A stretch of 64,000 nucleotides of DNA from Isoetes taiwanensis (lineage: Eukaryota > Streptophyta > Lycopodiopsida > Isoetales > Isoetaceae). Below are positions 33,186 through 46,282 of the stretch, piece by piece (position 1 is the stretch's first letter; the number at the start of each line of letters is the position of its first letter). A model generated the notes under the pieces. It ran no database searches. It worked only from the letters and a program-made list of their open reading frames with translations, and had not been told where the DNA came from. The position numbers and the translations under genes are program-made. The stretch covers positions 22,409,569-22,473,568 of the forward strand of contig JAJEKV010000003.1 of NCBI GenBank assembly GCA_021234155.1, read 5' to 3'.

Positions 33186-36100
33186 AACATAGATTTGAAC
33201 TCGCAACTTTTCAACTAAAGCCTTATGCACCTACCACCACCACGCCAAGCTCACTTGAATGTGATGTACATTTTTCACACTTTTCTTATATATACCTAAT
33301 AGTCTGTTTTCTCTATATAGTGTATTATAGGGACTTGAACCCTTGACCTCCCACCACCTAACCAAATCCTTTACCGACACGTTAAGCCTCATTTTAGTGA
33401 ATATGATGGTCTTTTGTTTTACTTAACCAATAGTATCTCTGTTTCTCTAGTAAGACTTCTGTCTAGTGATCACCCTTCCCTAAACCAATGTTGTGGTGGC
33501 AACAACTCCGCCGGACTTGTGCAATCGTGGTGAGATAGGAATAACCTAAGGGTTCTTACTATCACTGCGGAATGGTTCCCGCAACCGTATCGACGAACTT
33601 TCACGTTGAGCGATAGAAGGGAATTCCTCTGAGTAAGATAGAGACTTCTAAGTTGGAAACTATCATCTTCGATATTCTTTAGGCAATGATAATAATGTCC
33701 AGTTATCGACATTCCTAAACCTATAGCTTTAACTATTTTTTTCCTTTGGTAGATGCCTTGATAACAAAATTTCTTCGGGCTTTGCCATGATTTACTCTAT
33801 ACTACATTCATTATATGCTTTATATTAAACCTTATTCAACATTATATATTAAGGGTTAAGTGACATTTTATAGACATAACTATAATCAACGTTGTTTCTC
33901 TTTAGCATCTAAGCCTTGACTCGTCTCATTTCCCAGAGAAAGGATTTCTCTTGGCCCAACCGACTAGGGACTGCCATGCAATACCCCTCTAGACCATGGG
34001 TTAGATTTCTTTAATCCTATCACCCTTCAATACTTCTTCTCAATGGTCGTGTTTCTTTTATGGATCACTTCCCCAGATCGCAATATATATTCTGTAACAC
34101 ATAGTGATTATGTGTTGAAACCCCCACAGCGATGTCAATACTTTACTCTAAATTATCTAGAGTACAAGCTTTAGTATTATTTTGTGCCAAGCTTCACTGC
34201 CTATATGGCAGTGATTAATTGTCTCTGTCACACGCCTGTCAAATTGACGATGGCCTATCCTCTTTTGGAGTTGTTCTACCATAACGGTCTAATGGCATCC
34301 AGCCATTGTTGAATAGTCATCTCCTTCTAGGGTATCTAGATATGGTTGGGGCAAAGTGTTTCGAACCATTACTTTAGTGCCTAAACATCATTAAGTTCCA
34401 CAAATAAACTTACATATTCTAAGGGATTGTGTGGATATCCCAAAGGATAATACCACTCAAAGACCTCTCAAAAGAGGCCTCTTCTATTAAAAAGGTTCTT
34501 GGTGAATTCAATCCACCATGTTGTCCTAGGAAATGAAAGCCTTCTTCCCTAAGCCGTGCACCAAACCTTTAAAGAGCTTTTTCGCTCTTGCTGTCTTTCC
34601 AGCCAAAAATCTATTTTTGCATGTTAGGAAAGACCACCCTTTATGTTAGGTAATGATCTTGTCATGGGCTGCTAAATATCACGAACAAGGATCCTTTATT
34701 CCTTTTCTTCCTTAATAAGCTTTCTACGTCCATGGTCAATTTTCGTTATCCTGGCCCTTAACATATAGAATTCACCCTTTGGTTGTGGCTTTTATTCCAT
34801 AGGGTCACCAATTCATTTATCCCTTTAGATATTCTTTAATCGTCTTGTGGCTTCTAAGCTGCTATTATATGCCATATGATATAACAGTTTATGTCCAAGA
34901 TTGCTTCCAAAACCCCCTATGTTGTTAAACCCACATATCATTGGGGGTTATGATTCAACATTGTCGTACACCCTAGAAATGTTAGTCATTACGTTTCTCG
35001 ATCATGACGTTATGCCACTGTTGTGGCATTCCAAATGACTTGACATCCTCATCTAAGCCATAGTCATGGCCTAAGTTAGCAAGTGAGCCTTTGTATGAAT
35101 CGTAAGTTATTTAGAATCATCAGGGTATCTGCCTTGCATTTTGTGAGCCTTCCTAAAATACCTACGTTTGATATAACCCGGGCTTGTATCGATGCTCGAG
35201 CCCTGTATGTTCTAACTTATCCATGTAAGCCATGGCGTTCACCTCTGCCTGATCCGAGTATGGATCATGTGGGAGATCTAGTCTTCGGTGTCTATGCCAG
35301 ACACATTCGAACTTCTAGTAGGTAACTGCTATTTGCTACCCATCTTGGAATTATACTATTGTACTGTCGGCTCCATCATCTTAAGCTTTATTCTATTGCC
35401 CATTGATATTTATTTCAAGTGCCAACTACAACATCCTACCTTAGCATGCAACAGATTGACTGTTGTTTGCACATTCCAGACATGCTCCAGACCCTTCATT
35501 GGTACCTATGGGGTACACTCATCTTTCTCTCCTCATCTCACTGCATAGATTACCTCTCTGAGATGTTTATCATATGTGTACATACATAGTAAATATATAT
35601 CCTCATCCCACAATGCTAGGGCTCTGCTCTAACTTAGCTAAAGTGAAATGTTGGTAGTTCTTTGAAACAAATCCTCATCCCACAATGCTAGAGCTCTGCT
35701 CTAACTTAGCTAAAGTGTAACCTTGGTAGTTCTTTGAAACAAAACACATTGCATATGTACCTTTACGACGTGATTGCGCTACCGACTTCCCAAATGGACA
35801 GTAGCCAACTCTATGTTGGAATGGTATATGCTGCCTACATTTTGATAGAGTCTCTAGGTACTTCAACCATTTCCTTAGTGCCTTATAGTACTTCAGTCCC
35901 GTAACTATAATTCTCCCATGGGATTATGCCAAAATTTTGAAGGCTACTACCCCATATGAAGAGCTTTTCTAAAGGCTTCTTCAGATAAATATTCTTTGTG
36001 TCCCCTATATCAACCATGCTTTGTCACAATTAACCTATTTTCTTAGGTTATCATGTCAACTTCAACTTTTGATCAGTTTTAGATGTCGTCGTCTTTGGCT

Positions 36101-36980
36101 CCCTCATGATGAGATGAAGGCATTAAACCCTCTCAATCTCATAATAGAAAAGCCCTATGTTCAAACTTTCGTTAGTAACAGCCATATGGTTATTCGATTC
36201 CTTATCCCCTTAAGCGTCTCAAAGTCATAATCCATAAAAGGTGTGTACCTCAAGGCAAGGGATCCTCCAGCCTCTACTTTGGGGTCTAGCATTGGCCATA
36301 GGGATGATTCCTGCATCGAACATACCACGCTACGCCACTAAAGGATGTGAGCTTGTCATTCTTCTTTGAGATAGGGCCGCCCACGACTTACGGAGCACCA
36401 TGCAGTAAGGATGGTCCTATTGGGAAAAGACGAGGAAGTACTCCTCGAAGTTGAAGATAACCTTTGGAAACTCTATCGAGCAATGAACAACTTATTCAAC
36501 GTCTTGGTAGTAGGCCCGACCATGAAGTATCAGGACATCATCCTCCAAGCTCATCATAAGTATGACTTCCTATGGTCCTTACGGGACAACACTCTTGAAA
36601 TGATCGTGAACCCACTAACATCTCCGAATAGCTATGCCTAGATATAACATCTTATTATCAATAAATCTTCACATTATGTTTTGTCCGTCAAAGGTGCCTG
36701 AATCAATACTATTTACTTTTTACTCGCAATGTTCGCTCTCAGTCGACAACCTTCCACCCAAGCGTTCCATGTCACTTTTCTAATGTTATAATTATATTTG
36801 CCTTCGACCACTATTCTATATGTAGCCCCACTTCACACTCTCATTTGTATTATATAAAAAAAAAATTGTTCGTTAAAACTATGAATAGGATCCTTTACAT
36901 ATGGATGCTACGTGTGTATGTTCAATCATTCTTGATTTGATTCATACACATTTCTCTTCTATAAGTAGTCTGCCTTTTGC
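33186..36980. other. Internal LTR-element DNA without a recognisable gene
   Basis: No protein family is recognisable in six frames. Short open runs (35083-35325, 35288-35548, 36411-36641) carry no motif I can name. A tandem duplication of about 77 bp lies at 35582-35740 (CATCCCACAATGCTAG..GCTCTGCTCTAACTTAGCT). This may be decayed or captured DNA. Confidence 0.45.
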
Positions 36981-37189
36981 TATAGATGGAATAGATAGGC
37001 CCCATGGCCTGCCACAGTGGAACGTCCGTGCTTGACTTGCGAGCAGGTTATCATTCTTATCAAGCGCCAGGTGGCGGAACTACAGGCATATATTTTGCAA
37101 TGTGCACCATCGCCTATGGCTTGTCGTGTGCCTGCACACCATAGACGCATTAAATGCCCACATCCTACTACCATAAAATTCGGACTCCA

Positions 37190-37800
37190 TCGACTCTTCC
37201 GAGTCTGATATTGAACAGGAGAAGTCCATTGACAAGGATCAAACAGTGATTGCCTCTGCAAGTGCTAGTATTTTCCAGACCCGCAAGTTCGTCCAGTTTT
37301 GCAGCGTAGATGCTGATTCTTGGTTAAAGGAGATCCACCAGGTTGCCAATAGGATGGGATAACTGATAAAGCCACCGCGAGACTTGCTATCAGTAACCTC
37401 ATGGATCCTGCCTGTAATTGGTGGGAAGGGTATGCTTTAGCTAATGGCTTAAAAGGTAAAAAGTGCAGGCTCAACACCTTTGCTCAAGCTTTCAAAGCTC
37501 GCTATGTTCCTCGTACTCATAAGTGTCAGCAACTCCCGAACATGGTACATGCATGTGCCACCAAGTCAGTAGCTAAAGCCGCAACAAGAGCCCTTGAATT
37601 AGAGGGAACAATCCCTGTGATCTCGGATCCAGGACCCTCAACCTCTACTCCAATCCAACGCCAGAGCCTGCTAAGATGGACACTATTATGAGTGCTACAC
37701 AACAGTTTCTTCACTCTATTTCGAAAGAAACACAAAAACAGCTCCGACATGATAGGGCATGTTTTCGATGCTTTCGCCAAGGACACTACTTGTAAAGCGA
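37190..37800 (+). pseudogene. Gag remnant of the large LTR element
   Basis: Capsid-like sequence of the retrotransposon gag type: FCSVDADSWLKEIHQVANRM (about 37300-37360), then after a one-base shift ITDKATARLAISNLMDPACN followed by WWEGY (37360-37430, the conserved WW of gag), FAQAFKARYVP (37470-37520), and an incomplete zinc knuckle CFRCFRQGHY (about 37765-37795) whose last Cys is lost at a stop. Gag packages element RNA. At least one frameshift and a terminal stop make it non-functional. Nothing resembling protease or polymerase follows. Confidence 0.7.
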
Positions 37801-40800
37801 AGGGAGAGTATAATAGACATATAGATAGAAGTTAATATGACTAGAATGAGTTTGTACTAAACAATGCAAAAATGCTATCGATCCAAGCCCTCGGATCGAC
37901 ATTCTAGAAGGAGCGAGCATGCATATCTTGCATGCATGCATGCCTTCTCTGGGAGATCGCTATATTAGGCGGGGTTCTTCATCAACATCTCATCGGCGCT
38001 TCCTCTTCTCTCTCAGCAGTACCCTATTCTCTTTTCTTTGAAACCCACCCTCCCCCCCTTAATTGTTTAATGTATTTGTCGCCTGGCACGCGTGACCAGC
38101 CCCTCTATTTGAAGAGGTTTTTATTTTGTTGTCGCGTGGCACGCGTGATCAGCCCCTCCACTTTGGGAGGTTTGTTTTGTCACATTTGTTCTTGTGTTGA
38201 TGTTGTGCAGGTACAGGTTGGCAAGCGCCGGCGGCTTCGACTTCTCCATTTGTGGGTTTTTTGGGAGCGAATTCCCAGACTTACGTTTGTCCAAGCCCCT
38301 TGCCGAAGGCTTATCACTAGGGTTTTTCCTCGAAAACCCGAAAGGGCGGGGTTTTTTAATCCCGGTGATAAGCTTTCGGCAGGTACACAAACAAACATCT
38401 ATTAGCATTGTATTTCATGGGGTCCAAGTTGTATAATTGGATGTTCCCTTTATTTTTCTTCATGGGTAGTACGCATGTGCGCGGCTACCCACTATCAAAT
38501 TATAAGTATGTATTATATTAAAAGAAGAAATAGAAGTTGTCTATATCTATGCCCATATATAATATATAATCAGCTAATGATTTCTAAATTAGATATATGG
38601 TGATATAGTGTCACTGCAATGTATATCTATAAGAGTATAACACGAATGAATAGTCTAATAATGAGAGGTATGGATCGATCAGTATCTTATATTATAATGT
38701 TTTAGTGCAAGTAATGGACCACGCCCTAAATCTGACGGTCTAGATTATTTTGCCTAGATCGAATGGATGGATGGTTGTTTCCACGATTTCCTTAGGCTTT
38801 TTTTAGCGCTTCTGTTTTTGGCTCTATAGGGTTAGAGCTTAGGCTTCCTCCAGCCCGGCCTAGATCGAATGGATAGATGGTTGTTTCCACGATTTCCTTA
38901 GGCTTTTTTTAGCGCAACTATCGAGCTCGCTTCTCCATCCATTCCGGATCATCATATTTGTAGCTTTAGGGCAGTGCTACAATAAAATGATTTGTAGCTT
39001 TAGGGTAGAAAATGGATTAGAAGACTCCTCTTGGTTTTAGTCTGAGGTATTGATGCCGGAGGATACCATAATAGAGGTTTCTAGAGGAGTTTTACAGAGG
39101 GAACTCTCTCATATCTAGAGTTTTACAGAGTTTTACAGAGGGAACTCTGTCATAGTTTGCCACAGCCATGGCCCATGCATTCCGATTAGAGAGAAGCATG
39201 AGAAACCTCTGCCAAACCTCCTACTGCAGATATATGGCAAACACGAAACTCTGTGTCATTCCAGGTCGTGGAGCTGAATCCTTCCTCCTGCAGCATTATT
39301 ATTGCAGCTTCTACTTGGAAACCCCAATAAAGATCCGACGACCCTAATTTCACCCCTCTGGATTGAATGGCCAAGAAAGCATCGAGTTCTAGGGTTCCAC
39401 CTCGAGAGTGAAACAGAGGGAACGGATCAAATGGCCGAGAGGGCATCGAATTCTAAGGTTTCCAGTTTCGCATGGGGTTGATATGGCTTGCCACAGGGTA
39501 ACGAATTATAGCTATGGCAGCTTGCTGTGATGAAGGCGGTTGGATCAGGCTTCTGCAAGGAAGCGGCCATGGCTGCCTCTACAGAAAAATCTGGCTTTGC
39601 TCCAGCAACAATTGGTCACTTTGGATTTGAACAAAAGATTCAACTATTCAGTCCCCTGATAAAGGGACTCACTACATAACAGGAAGGCTCAGGTAGAAAT
39701 TATTTGCCTCATTTCTTTTGGATCAATTCAGTATGCGGGCCACAATCAAGAACTAAGTTGATGTTAGCAATGGAGAAGAGGCCTCAGTTATCCTCTCTCT
39801 TCCACCCACATTTCTTTGCAATATACAGTGGCATGATCAACGATCCAAGGCACATTATGCAAAACATGGTGGGTTGCAGTCCAGATGGAGCTGTTTAAAG
39901 ATCAGAATAAGGGTTTGGAGCTCAGTTTAAAACTCATTTAGCTTGGTGCTAAAAAATTTCCGGCTGTGGTTTGGAGAGTTCTACGAAATTGTTGAAGATG
40001 CAAGAAGATACTTCCAGATGCGGAATCCATTAACTCAAGGCAATCTAATCTCATCTTCTCAGAACCCTGGTAAGAAATAGCAACTTGCTCAATATCTTAG
40101 GCATAAAGTAGAATTTGTTTGCAGGGTTTTGCAAACCAGACTTGAATGGGCCTAGAGCAGGTTGCTCAAAAAATAAAAGTATGTCTTGATGCAGAGATTC
40201 ACAGGGCAAATAAGTTGGTATAAAAGAGTCTGAATATGCATAGTTTGTGAACTAAAACCTGTCGTGGTATCTTGCAAGGAAGATTCTGTATCCTTATGTA
40301 TTGCCTCTAATATAGAAGTGCATTCTGCTAATCCTTTAGCAAACAAGCATGGCAAATCCTCCATTACCGGATTTATGGACTGCCCAGAAAAGATAGGGTC
40401 TCATAAGAATGTCATAGACTCGGATTTACAAGTACAATGAATGGTCAGGGGCTTAATTGGACGTTAGGCAATCAATCCCAAGCAAAAGAGGTTAGCTATA
40501 TATGATAAAGTAAATTTTTCCTCTTTTCTGCCCACTGGCAGAGACAGCAGATCAAAAGACAGAAAAAAAGTGCAAATTTTGAAGCTCTCATCATGGAGTT
40601 GGATCTTATCATGATGTTTGGGTGTATCTTGAAGAATTTGCTTCTAGGATAGCTCTTCAAGGCGGATGTGCTCCAGACAAAAGTTTCTCAATTTATGCTA
40701 CATCTATGCTGATATATGGTCTATTTATACATTTGTATAGTAAGCAGATTCATGTTGCACTTATGGAATCTTACAAATGCATGATCGAAATTTGTTGTCA

Positions 40801-42184
40801 AAAAGAAGTTGCACTTATGGAATCTTACAAATGCATGATCGAAATTTGTTGTCAAAAAGAAGTGCTCTGCATAATTTGCTAAAAAGTTATTGATTGACCT
40901 ATAACATTGCAAACTTTAGGGGTTTTGGATTGCTATATTGCCTTTGTGGATTCTTTAGGCTTCTTAAAGATTCTTCTCAAGCCTTTGCTTATTTTAACTC
41001 GAGGTTTCAACCACTAAAAACAAGTGGAGATAGACATAGATTAATTGCCATTCAGGAATCTATTATCTTGGACAAAGCTTTCATGATTATACGGATTATA
41101 CAAAAGATATTCTTGATGGACAAGAAGGCATGGCTATATGATTTAAGGAACAAGGTGCTGATCATAGCTAACAAACTCAAATGTTTGTTGATATAGCTTC
41201 ATTATGAAATAGAGGAAACTTAAAAAACCCTCATGGTCTAGGAATGTCTAAGTTAAATGTCTAAGTTAAATAAGTTCAAAAATAACATTTAAGAGGCTAG
41301 CCAACAATGTTCAAATAAACACAAAAGCTAAAGCATTTAAATTACAATCTACAAAGATAGCATAGCTCGACCATGCCAAATTTGGATTCCTATCTAAGAA
41401 TAGAAGCTTACGTCCGACCAGCCAACCAACCAATACAAATGTGTTATTTATGTAGCTTTACATAAGATATATTATAAACCAATTTCATTCTTTAACTTTT
41501 TTGCTATTTCATGATCCATTAGAATGCTCAATTTCACATAATCAACCACATTAGAATACAAATAGAACTGAATTGTGTAATCCTACAGAGTCATTGTTCA
41601 ATGCATTTTTCACACAAAATTTAATCAACCATAAATACATTACAATAATTGGAGGAACACACACAATAACTTATGTTGACCGTTATCCATGCATTTTTTT
41701 AAATCTTCGGCCACAATCACATGGATTGCCCACCGAAGGTGGGCAATTTACTAGTAGTGAAATAAAGAAGTGAGTAGTCATGGATTCTAGGAGAGTTCCA
41801 ACCATTGTGGAACTCATCACCTCGAATGTAACAGTGGGACTTCCACAAACCGTCAGGCATTTGACGTCTAATGGTCATGGTTGACCCCAACACATGTTCT
41901 CCGACATGCAAACTTCTGTTGAGAATTCAGGTATCTGAAAGCCTATAATGTCCTTCACATAAGCCTTATCGAGAAGTATACATTTGATCCTAAGATACTA
42001 TATGGATTCTAAATGCTCTTGGATATGACGCACGAGCAAGTGGAACTAGTTCCACATGCACTTCTCGATCGTGCGTACAAGCATACAAGCAATACTCATC
42101 ACCTGTCCTACTTGTTTAACTGGACCCACTTACAGAAGGAGGATACAACATCAATCCTCGAGAGGGATTTTTGTTCAGGCTTGC
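37801..42184. other. Internal LTR-element DNA, mixed repeats, no gene
   Basis: After gag the sequence is noncoding. Recognisable bits: two copies of a GGCACGCGTGANCAGCCCCTC block (38090 and 38140); an inverted pair at 38298-38382 (CTTGCCGAAGGCTTATCAC against GTGATAAGCTTTCGGCAGG) around a LINE-tail-like GGGTTTTTCCTC segment; a tandem copy of CCTAGATCGAATGGAT..CTTAGGCTTTTTTTAGCGC (38751 and 38867); an ACAGAGGGAACTCT repeat near 39110-39150; and an exact tandem repeat at 40754-40861. Open frames near 40894-41196 have no recognisable family. Confidence 0.45.
40754..40861. repeat. Exact 54-bp tandem duplication
   Basis: Unit GTTGCACTTATGGAATCTTA.. occurs at 40754-40807 and is repeated without a mismatch at 40808-40861. 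Identity implies a recent slippage or recombination event. It is 18 codons long but sits in no credible gene. Confidence 0.95.
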
Positions 42185-42641
42185 TGTTGAACCTGGTTCC
42201 CCATCTAGGCCAACACTCATTAAATCGCATCTCAAGAATCAAAAGATCAATGGAATATCAATTAGATAAGACAACAAAATTTGCACAATGAGAAATGTTT
42301 TTTCAATAAAAACATGATCAAGATACAACAAAAAAAACCCCTTGCAAGGGACCTTCAATCAAATGAAGAGGAGGCTGCCACCCTCCTCTTAGAGCACTGC
42401 CACTCCTCCATTTCTAAACGTGAAGGAAGAGGAGTTAGTATCTCCTCAACACATTTAAGGTTTTTTCCAATAAATCTTAGCCAACTATTACATCCCACCT
42501 CTTCATCATAACCTCCCATTTTGCCTCTTCATCTTAACCTTCAACTTCCACCACTTAATCCCAACCCTTAAAATCAACCATTACAATATGCCCCAAATAT
42601 GTTGGCCTACGAAAACATGTTGAACCACTTGTGGTTCAACA
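42185..42641. repeat. LTR 1 of the small element
   Basis: Starts TGTTGAACC and ends GGTTCAACA. It is nearly identical to 43997-44434 apart from substitutions and an indel of about 20 bp near 42515-42535. Confidence 0.92.
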
Positions 42642-43996
42642 TTATGCCCCAAATGGATGTGGGCCGGTCCCCTTGGCCCAACACATAATATAGTGCTTAA
42701 AGATACATTATGAAGTACACAGAAATGAGCTGGACACATCCACATGCCCACATTGGCTACGTTGGCTCTGGACCACGTGTGGATAACCATACTCAACAAG
42801 TCCAAGAAAGGTACTCCCAACGTCCGCACTGGCTACTGTGGCTCTGGTCCACGCAAAAGTAACCCTCCTTCACAAAATAATATAATAAAGTTCTATAAAA
42901 TAGCATCATTAGTGCATGTCGTACATTGGCAAAACCTTAGGGTGTCCCAACAAGAACCATGGGGTGCCCAACAAAACCATGGGGAATATCCGCAATAGCA
43001 AACAAAGGATGGGGGCAATGGTCGAAGTGTTGCACAAAACCGTGGGGTGTCCCAAAAATAATTGGCTCTAAAATAATGTTTCTGCAATGGTAAGATAGAA
43101 AAAAAGAGGAAAATAAAACTCTTAGGGTTAGGGCATGCGATTGGAATGCATCAGGAAGGCAGGCGGTGGATCTAGGGTGGATCGGAAGAGGCAAAAATAG
43201 AATGAGGTATGGCGGAGTAAACAGTGGCGATGCAGGTGTAAGGTTTGGCTATGGCGTTAAATGATTTCGTAGCTGCTTCAATACAGTAGTCTGGCAGAGC
43301 AGAAAGTGATTACGGTGGAGATGGATTCCGACAAAGAGCTCAGCACTGGCAGAGTAGACGAGGCATGCAAGAAACTTAAACTCATTTCTCACTTCTTTTT
43401 TTCTTTCTTCTTGTGCAGATCCGACAAAGGAAATGAAACAGAACTATGAGGCAAGTGATAGAGAAAGGCTGAGCAAAAGGAACAGAACCAAGCAAAGGAT
43501 ATGACATGAATGTTAGCTAAGAAATGATTACTGTAGAAAAGAAGCAACAACGAAAAGCACAAAATGATTTGGAGAAAGGGCTAGCAGGTGCCACGAAGAT
43601 AAACTGACGATCATTTGGCTTGTTTCTTTTGCAGGTAGAGTCCGCCGAAGATTGATATATGAAGAGTATTAGACAGAGAAATATATACAATTGTCTTACA
43701 AATGTAGTGGCTGGGTCTTCAAGAAAACACGATGCTGCATCTTAACTCATAAGATTCATATGGGTCTTCTACAAAATAACTCTGCTGCATCTACTTCCAT
43801 CATTAAAGCTTATTTTGTTCATATGACAAAATATGAGTTAAGATCCAGCATCTTAACTCATAAGATTCATATGGGTCTTCTGCAAAATAACTCTGCTGCA
43901 TCTACTTCCATCATTAAAGCTTTAATTTTGTTCAACCATAGCTCATTGGGGAAGAAAACCTGATCTAAAGATCAGGTCCCACCGGAAGTGCCATAA

Positions 43997-44434
43997 TGTT
44001 GAACCTGGTTCCCCATCCAGGCCAACACTCATTAAATCACATCTCAAGAATCAAAAGATCAATGGAATATCAATTGGATAAGATAACAAAATTTGCACAA
44101 TGAGAAATGTTTTTTCAATAAAAACATGATCAAGATACAACAGAAAAAACCCCTTGCAAGGGACCTTCAATCAAATGAAGAGGAGGCTGCCACCCTCCTC
44201 TTAGAGCACTGCCACTACTCCATTTCTAAACGTGAAGGAAGAGGAGGAGTTAGTATCTCTTCAACACATTTAAGGTTTTTTTCAATAAATCTTAGCCAAC
44301 TATTACATCCCACCTCTTCATCATAACCTACCTTCAACTTCCACCACTTAATCCCAAACCTTAAAATCAACCATTACAATATGCCCCAAATATGTTGGCC
44401 TACAAAAACATGTTGAACCACTTGTGGTTCAACA
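43997..44434. repeat. LTR 2 of the small element
   Basis: Same boundaries as LTR 1, followed immediately by CTTGC. It shows close similarity to LTR 1 over its whole length. Confidence 0.92.
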
Positions 44435-44439
44435 CTTGC

Positions 44440-45065
44440 CTGGATTTCCTACGGCATCACGCATGCTCCACCAATGACGCTCCGGGGGGTGCACTTATAC
44501 ATAAGGGGGGTATGGCATCTGCGTTCAGAGGGTAGCAAAAAATCCCCCTTGTATACGCAATTTCAAAAGGCAATTTGACCCCTTTGTGTATAGATATTGC
44601 TCCAAATTAGTGCCTAAAAACACCCCTAACCCCTAAGTATACGTACGCAAATGGTCCAAAAAACACCCCTCCATTGAACTCTCATGGGTTATACGCTGAT
44701 CAAAGGTGAATCCCCCTGGGATGACGCTATCGACTCCGACTTCGACGAAAAATGGCGCATGCTATAACCACTAGCCAATATCTCCAGAGTCTTAGATCCG
44801 GCAGGGATCATGTAGGCCAGCCTTCATGTAGGGGGGTTCGGGCTAAATGCATCCTTGGAATGGGGATGTGCATATAGGCATGATAGGACGCCTTCGTCTA
44901 CGGCTATAATGGGAGCATTACCATTCCTTACGCCGAGACGGATAGCAAGCCTTACGCATGATAGGTTTCCCCTTTCTTCCTTTTTTCTTCTTCAAAGGGG
45001 GTGGTCCCATGACCTATTGGTCTCCGTGGACGTTAAAAAAACTATTCTATTCTATTCTATTCTTC
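44440..45065 (+). mobile_element. Probable LINE 3'-end fragment with (TATTC)n tail
   Basis: The last part reads GACCTATTGGTCTCCGTGGACGTTAAAAAA followed by repeats of CTATT (45040-45063; broken here only for reading). GGTCTCCGTGGACG is shared with the LINE at 6520-6540, whose tail is (TTCC)n instead. The upstream part has no clear RT motif, so the left boundary is uncertain. Confidence 0.5.
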
Positions 45066-45557
45066 AACCACAACATATAAATTATTTTGTAAATATTGAT
45101 ATCTTATCATTCTGCATGCCCGAAGCACTTATCTTAGCCCCTGCAGCTTCTTCTAAGGGTCGTTGCGGGCCCATGTTCTTGTAGTGATATGTGTTTTCTA
45201 GTGCACTGCTAGGCCCAATAGGCTACGGTCTACCGAGAATCTATGTATCTTGTGACCTGAGTCCGTTCAATCTTCCTTTAACTCTCCTTGTACTTAACCA
45301 TCTAACGCCAATGTTGAGGATAACATAACTCGTTATGTTCGCTTCCATATAATGTTGCTCAAACAAATTACCGTTCAACTCTCGTACAGTTATGAATTGC
45401 ACATTACGCGTCATTTCAAATTTGATCACTTTGAACATAACTTCTGTGTAACTTATAATTTCGTGTTACCTCTTAAAGGTGGGGAGACTTGCTTCCGACA
45501 TGCCATGTGTTGGCCCAAAGCAAGAACAGTCTTGATGCTGAGGACAACATCATTTTC

Positions 45558-45570
45558 AAGGTGGAGAGAA
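45558..45570 (+). other. Polypurine tract of the large LTR element
   Basis: AAGGTGGAGAGAA lies immediately before the 3' LTR start at 45571, the site expected to prime plus-strand DNA synthesis. Confidence 0.8.
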
Positions 45571-45974
45571 TGTGATGTTCCGCGTATTTATACACCTTTT
45601 GGGTACAAATACATGACACGTCACTATGAATAATTAATGGTGCATTAATTATTCATAAGCCAAGGGTAGCTATGTTAATCATTAATTATTAAGGTGGGAA
45701 CCTAACCGTAAACCCTAATTCGAATTTAGGGCTTAACCTAATATTAAAAGGGGTTAAAATATTAAACTAGTTAATATTAACCAACATAGAGTTGCCGCCT
45801 GGCCCAAATCGATTGGGCAAGGCAGGCTTGCAATTTGGGACACCAAAATTGGGGCTTCCACCTCAATTTGCCCCAATTCGAATTGGAGGAGGGATTGGTG
45901 GAGGAGGAGCTGTTGTTCAACTCTGCTTCAGCCAGAAGGATGGAGAACCAGAGAGATAGTAGATCTAGCTATGG
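45571..45974 (+). repeat. 3' LTR, first part
   Basis: Aligns with 30629-31027 of the 5' LTR, beginning TGTGATGTTCCGCG. It is cut by the hAT insertion after AGCTATGG (45967-45974) and resumes at 54705. Confidence 0.92.
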
Positions 45975-46282
45975 CATAGTTATGAAAAACGAAAATGAAA
46001 GTAAAACGGCTGGTCATTTTTTGAAAACGAAAAACGAAAACGGCAAAGTACTCAGAAGATACAGAATAGGGCCATTTTACTAGAAAATGATATTAATTTA
46101 CTCAAAAACAACATAATAAGAACTCTTGTAGTCATAATAAGAACAACTAACATAATTGAAAATGTTTATATATAATAGTCGATATCTTATACTCACTTCA
46201 CTACATAATAATATACCAACAATACTTCAAAGATTGAACATTACAATAACAAACTAACATAAATGAAAATTCAAACCAGTCT

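Larger units (their letters stand above)
42185..44434. mobile_element. Small non-autonomous LTR retrotransposon (2,250 bp, TRIM/LARD-like)
   Basis: Direct LTRs of 457 bp (42185-42641) and 438 bp (43997-44434) begin TGTTGAACCTGGTTCC and end GTGGTTCAACA. A perfect 5-bp target duplication CTTGC lies at 42180-42184 and 44435-44439. The 1.36-kb interior has no gag or pol frame. It contains a duplication of about 110 bp (43737-43810 against 43850-43922, TTAACTCATAAGATTCATAT). A standard primer site is not obvious after the first LTR (TTATGCCCCAAATGG). It must be mobilised in trans and lies inside the larger LTR element. Confidence 0.9.

Noticed and set aside
33180-33390. tRNA-like words (GATTTGAACTCGCAAC and GGGACTTGAACCCTTGAC)
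   Set aside because: Only T-arm-like fragments are present; no acceptor, D or anticodon stems could be folded around them.
38298-38382. Inverted pair around a T-rich segment, looking like a bacterial-style terminator
   Set aside because: Intrinsic terminators are not expected here; the core matches the GGGTTTTTCCTC tail of the LINE near 6388, so it is repeat debris.
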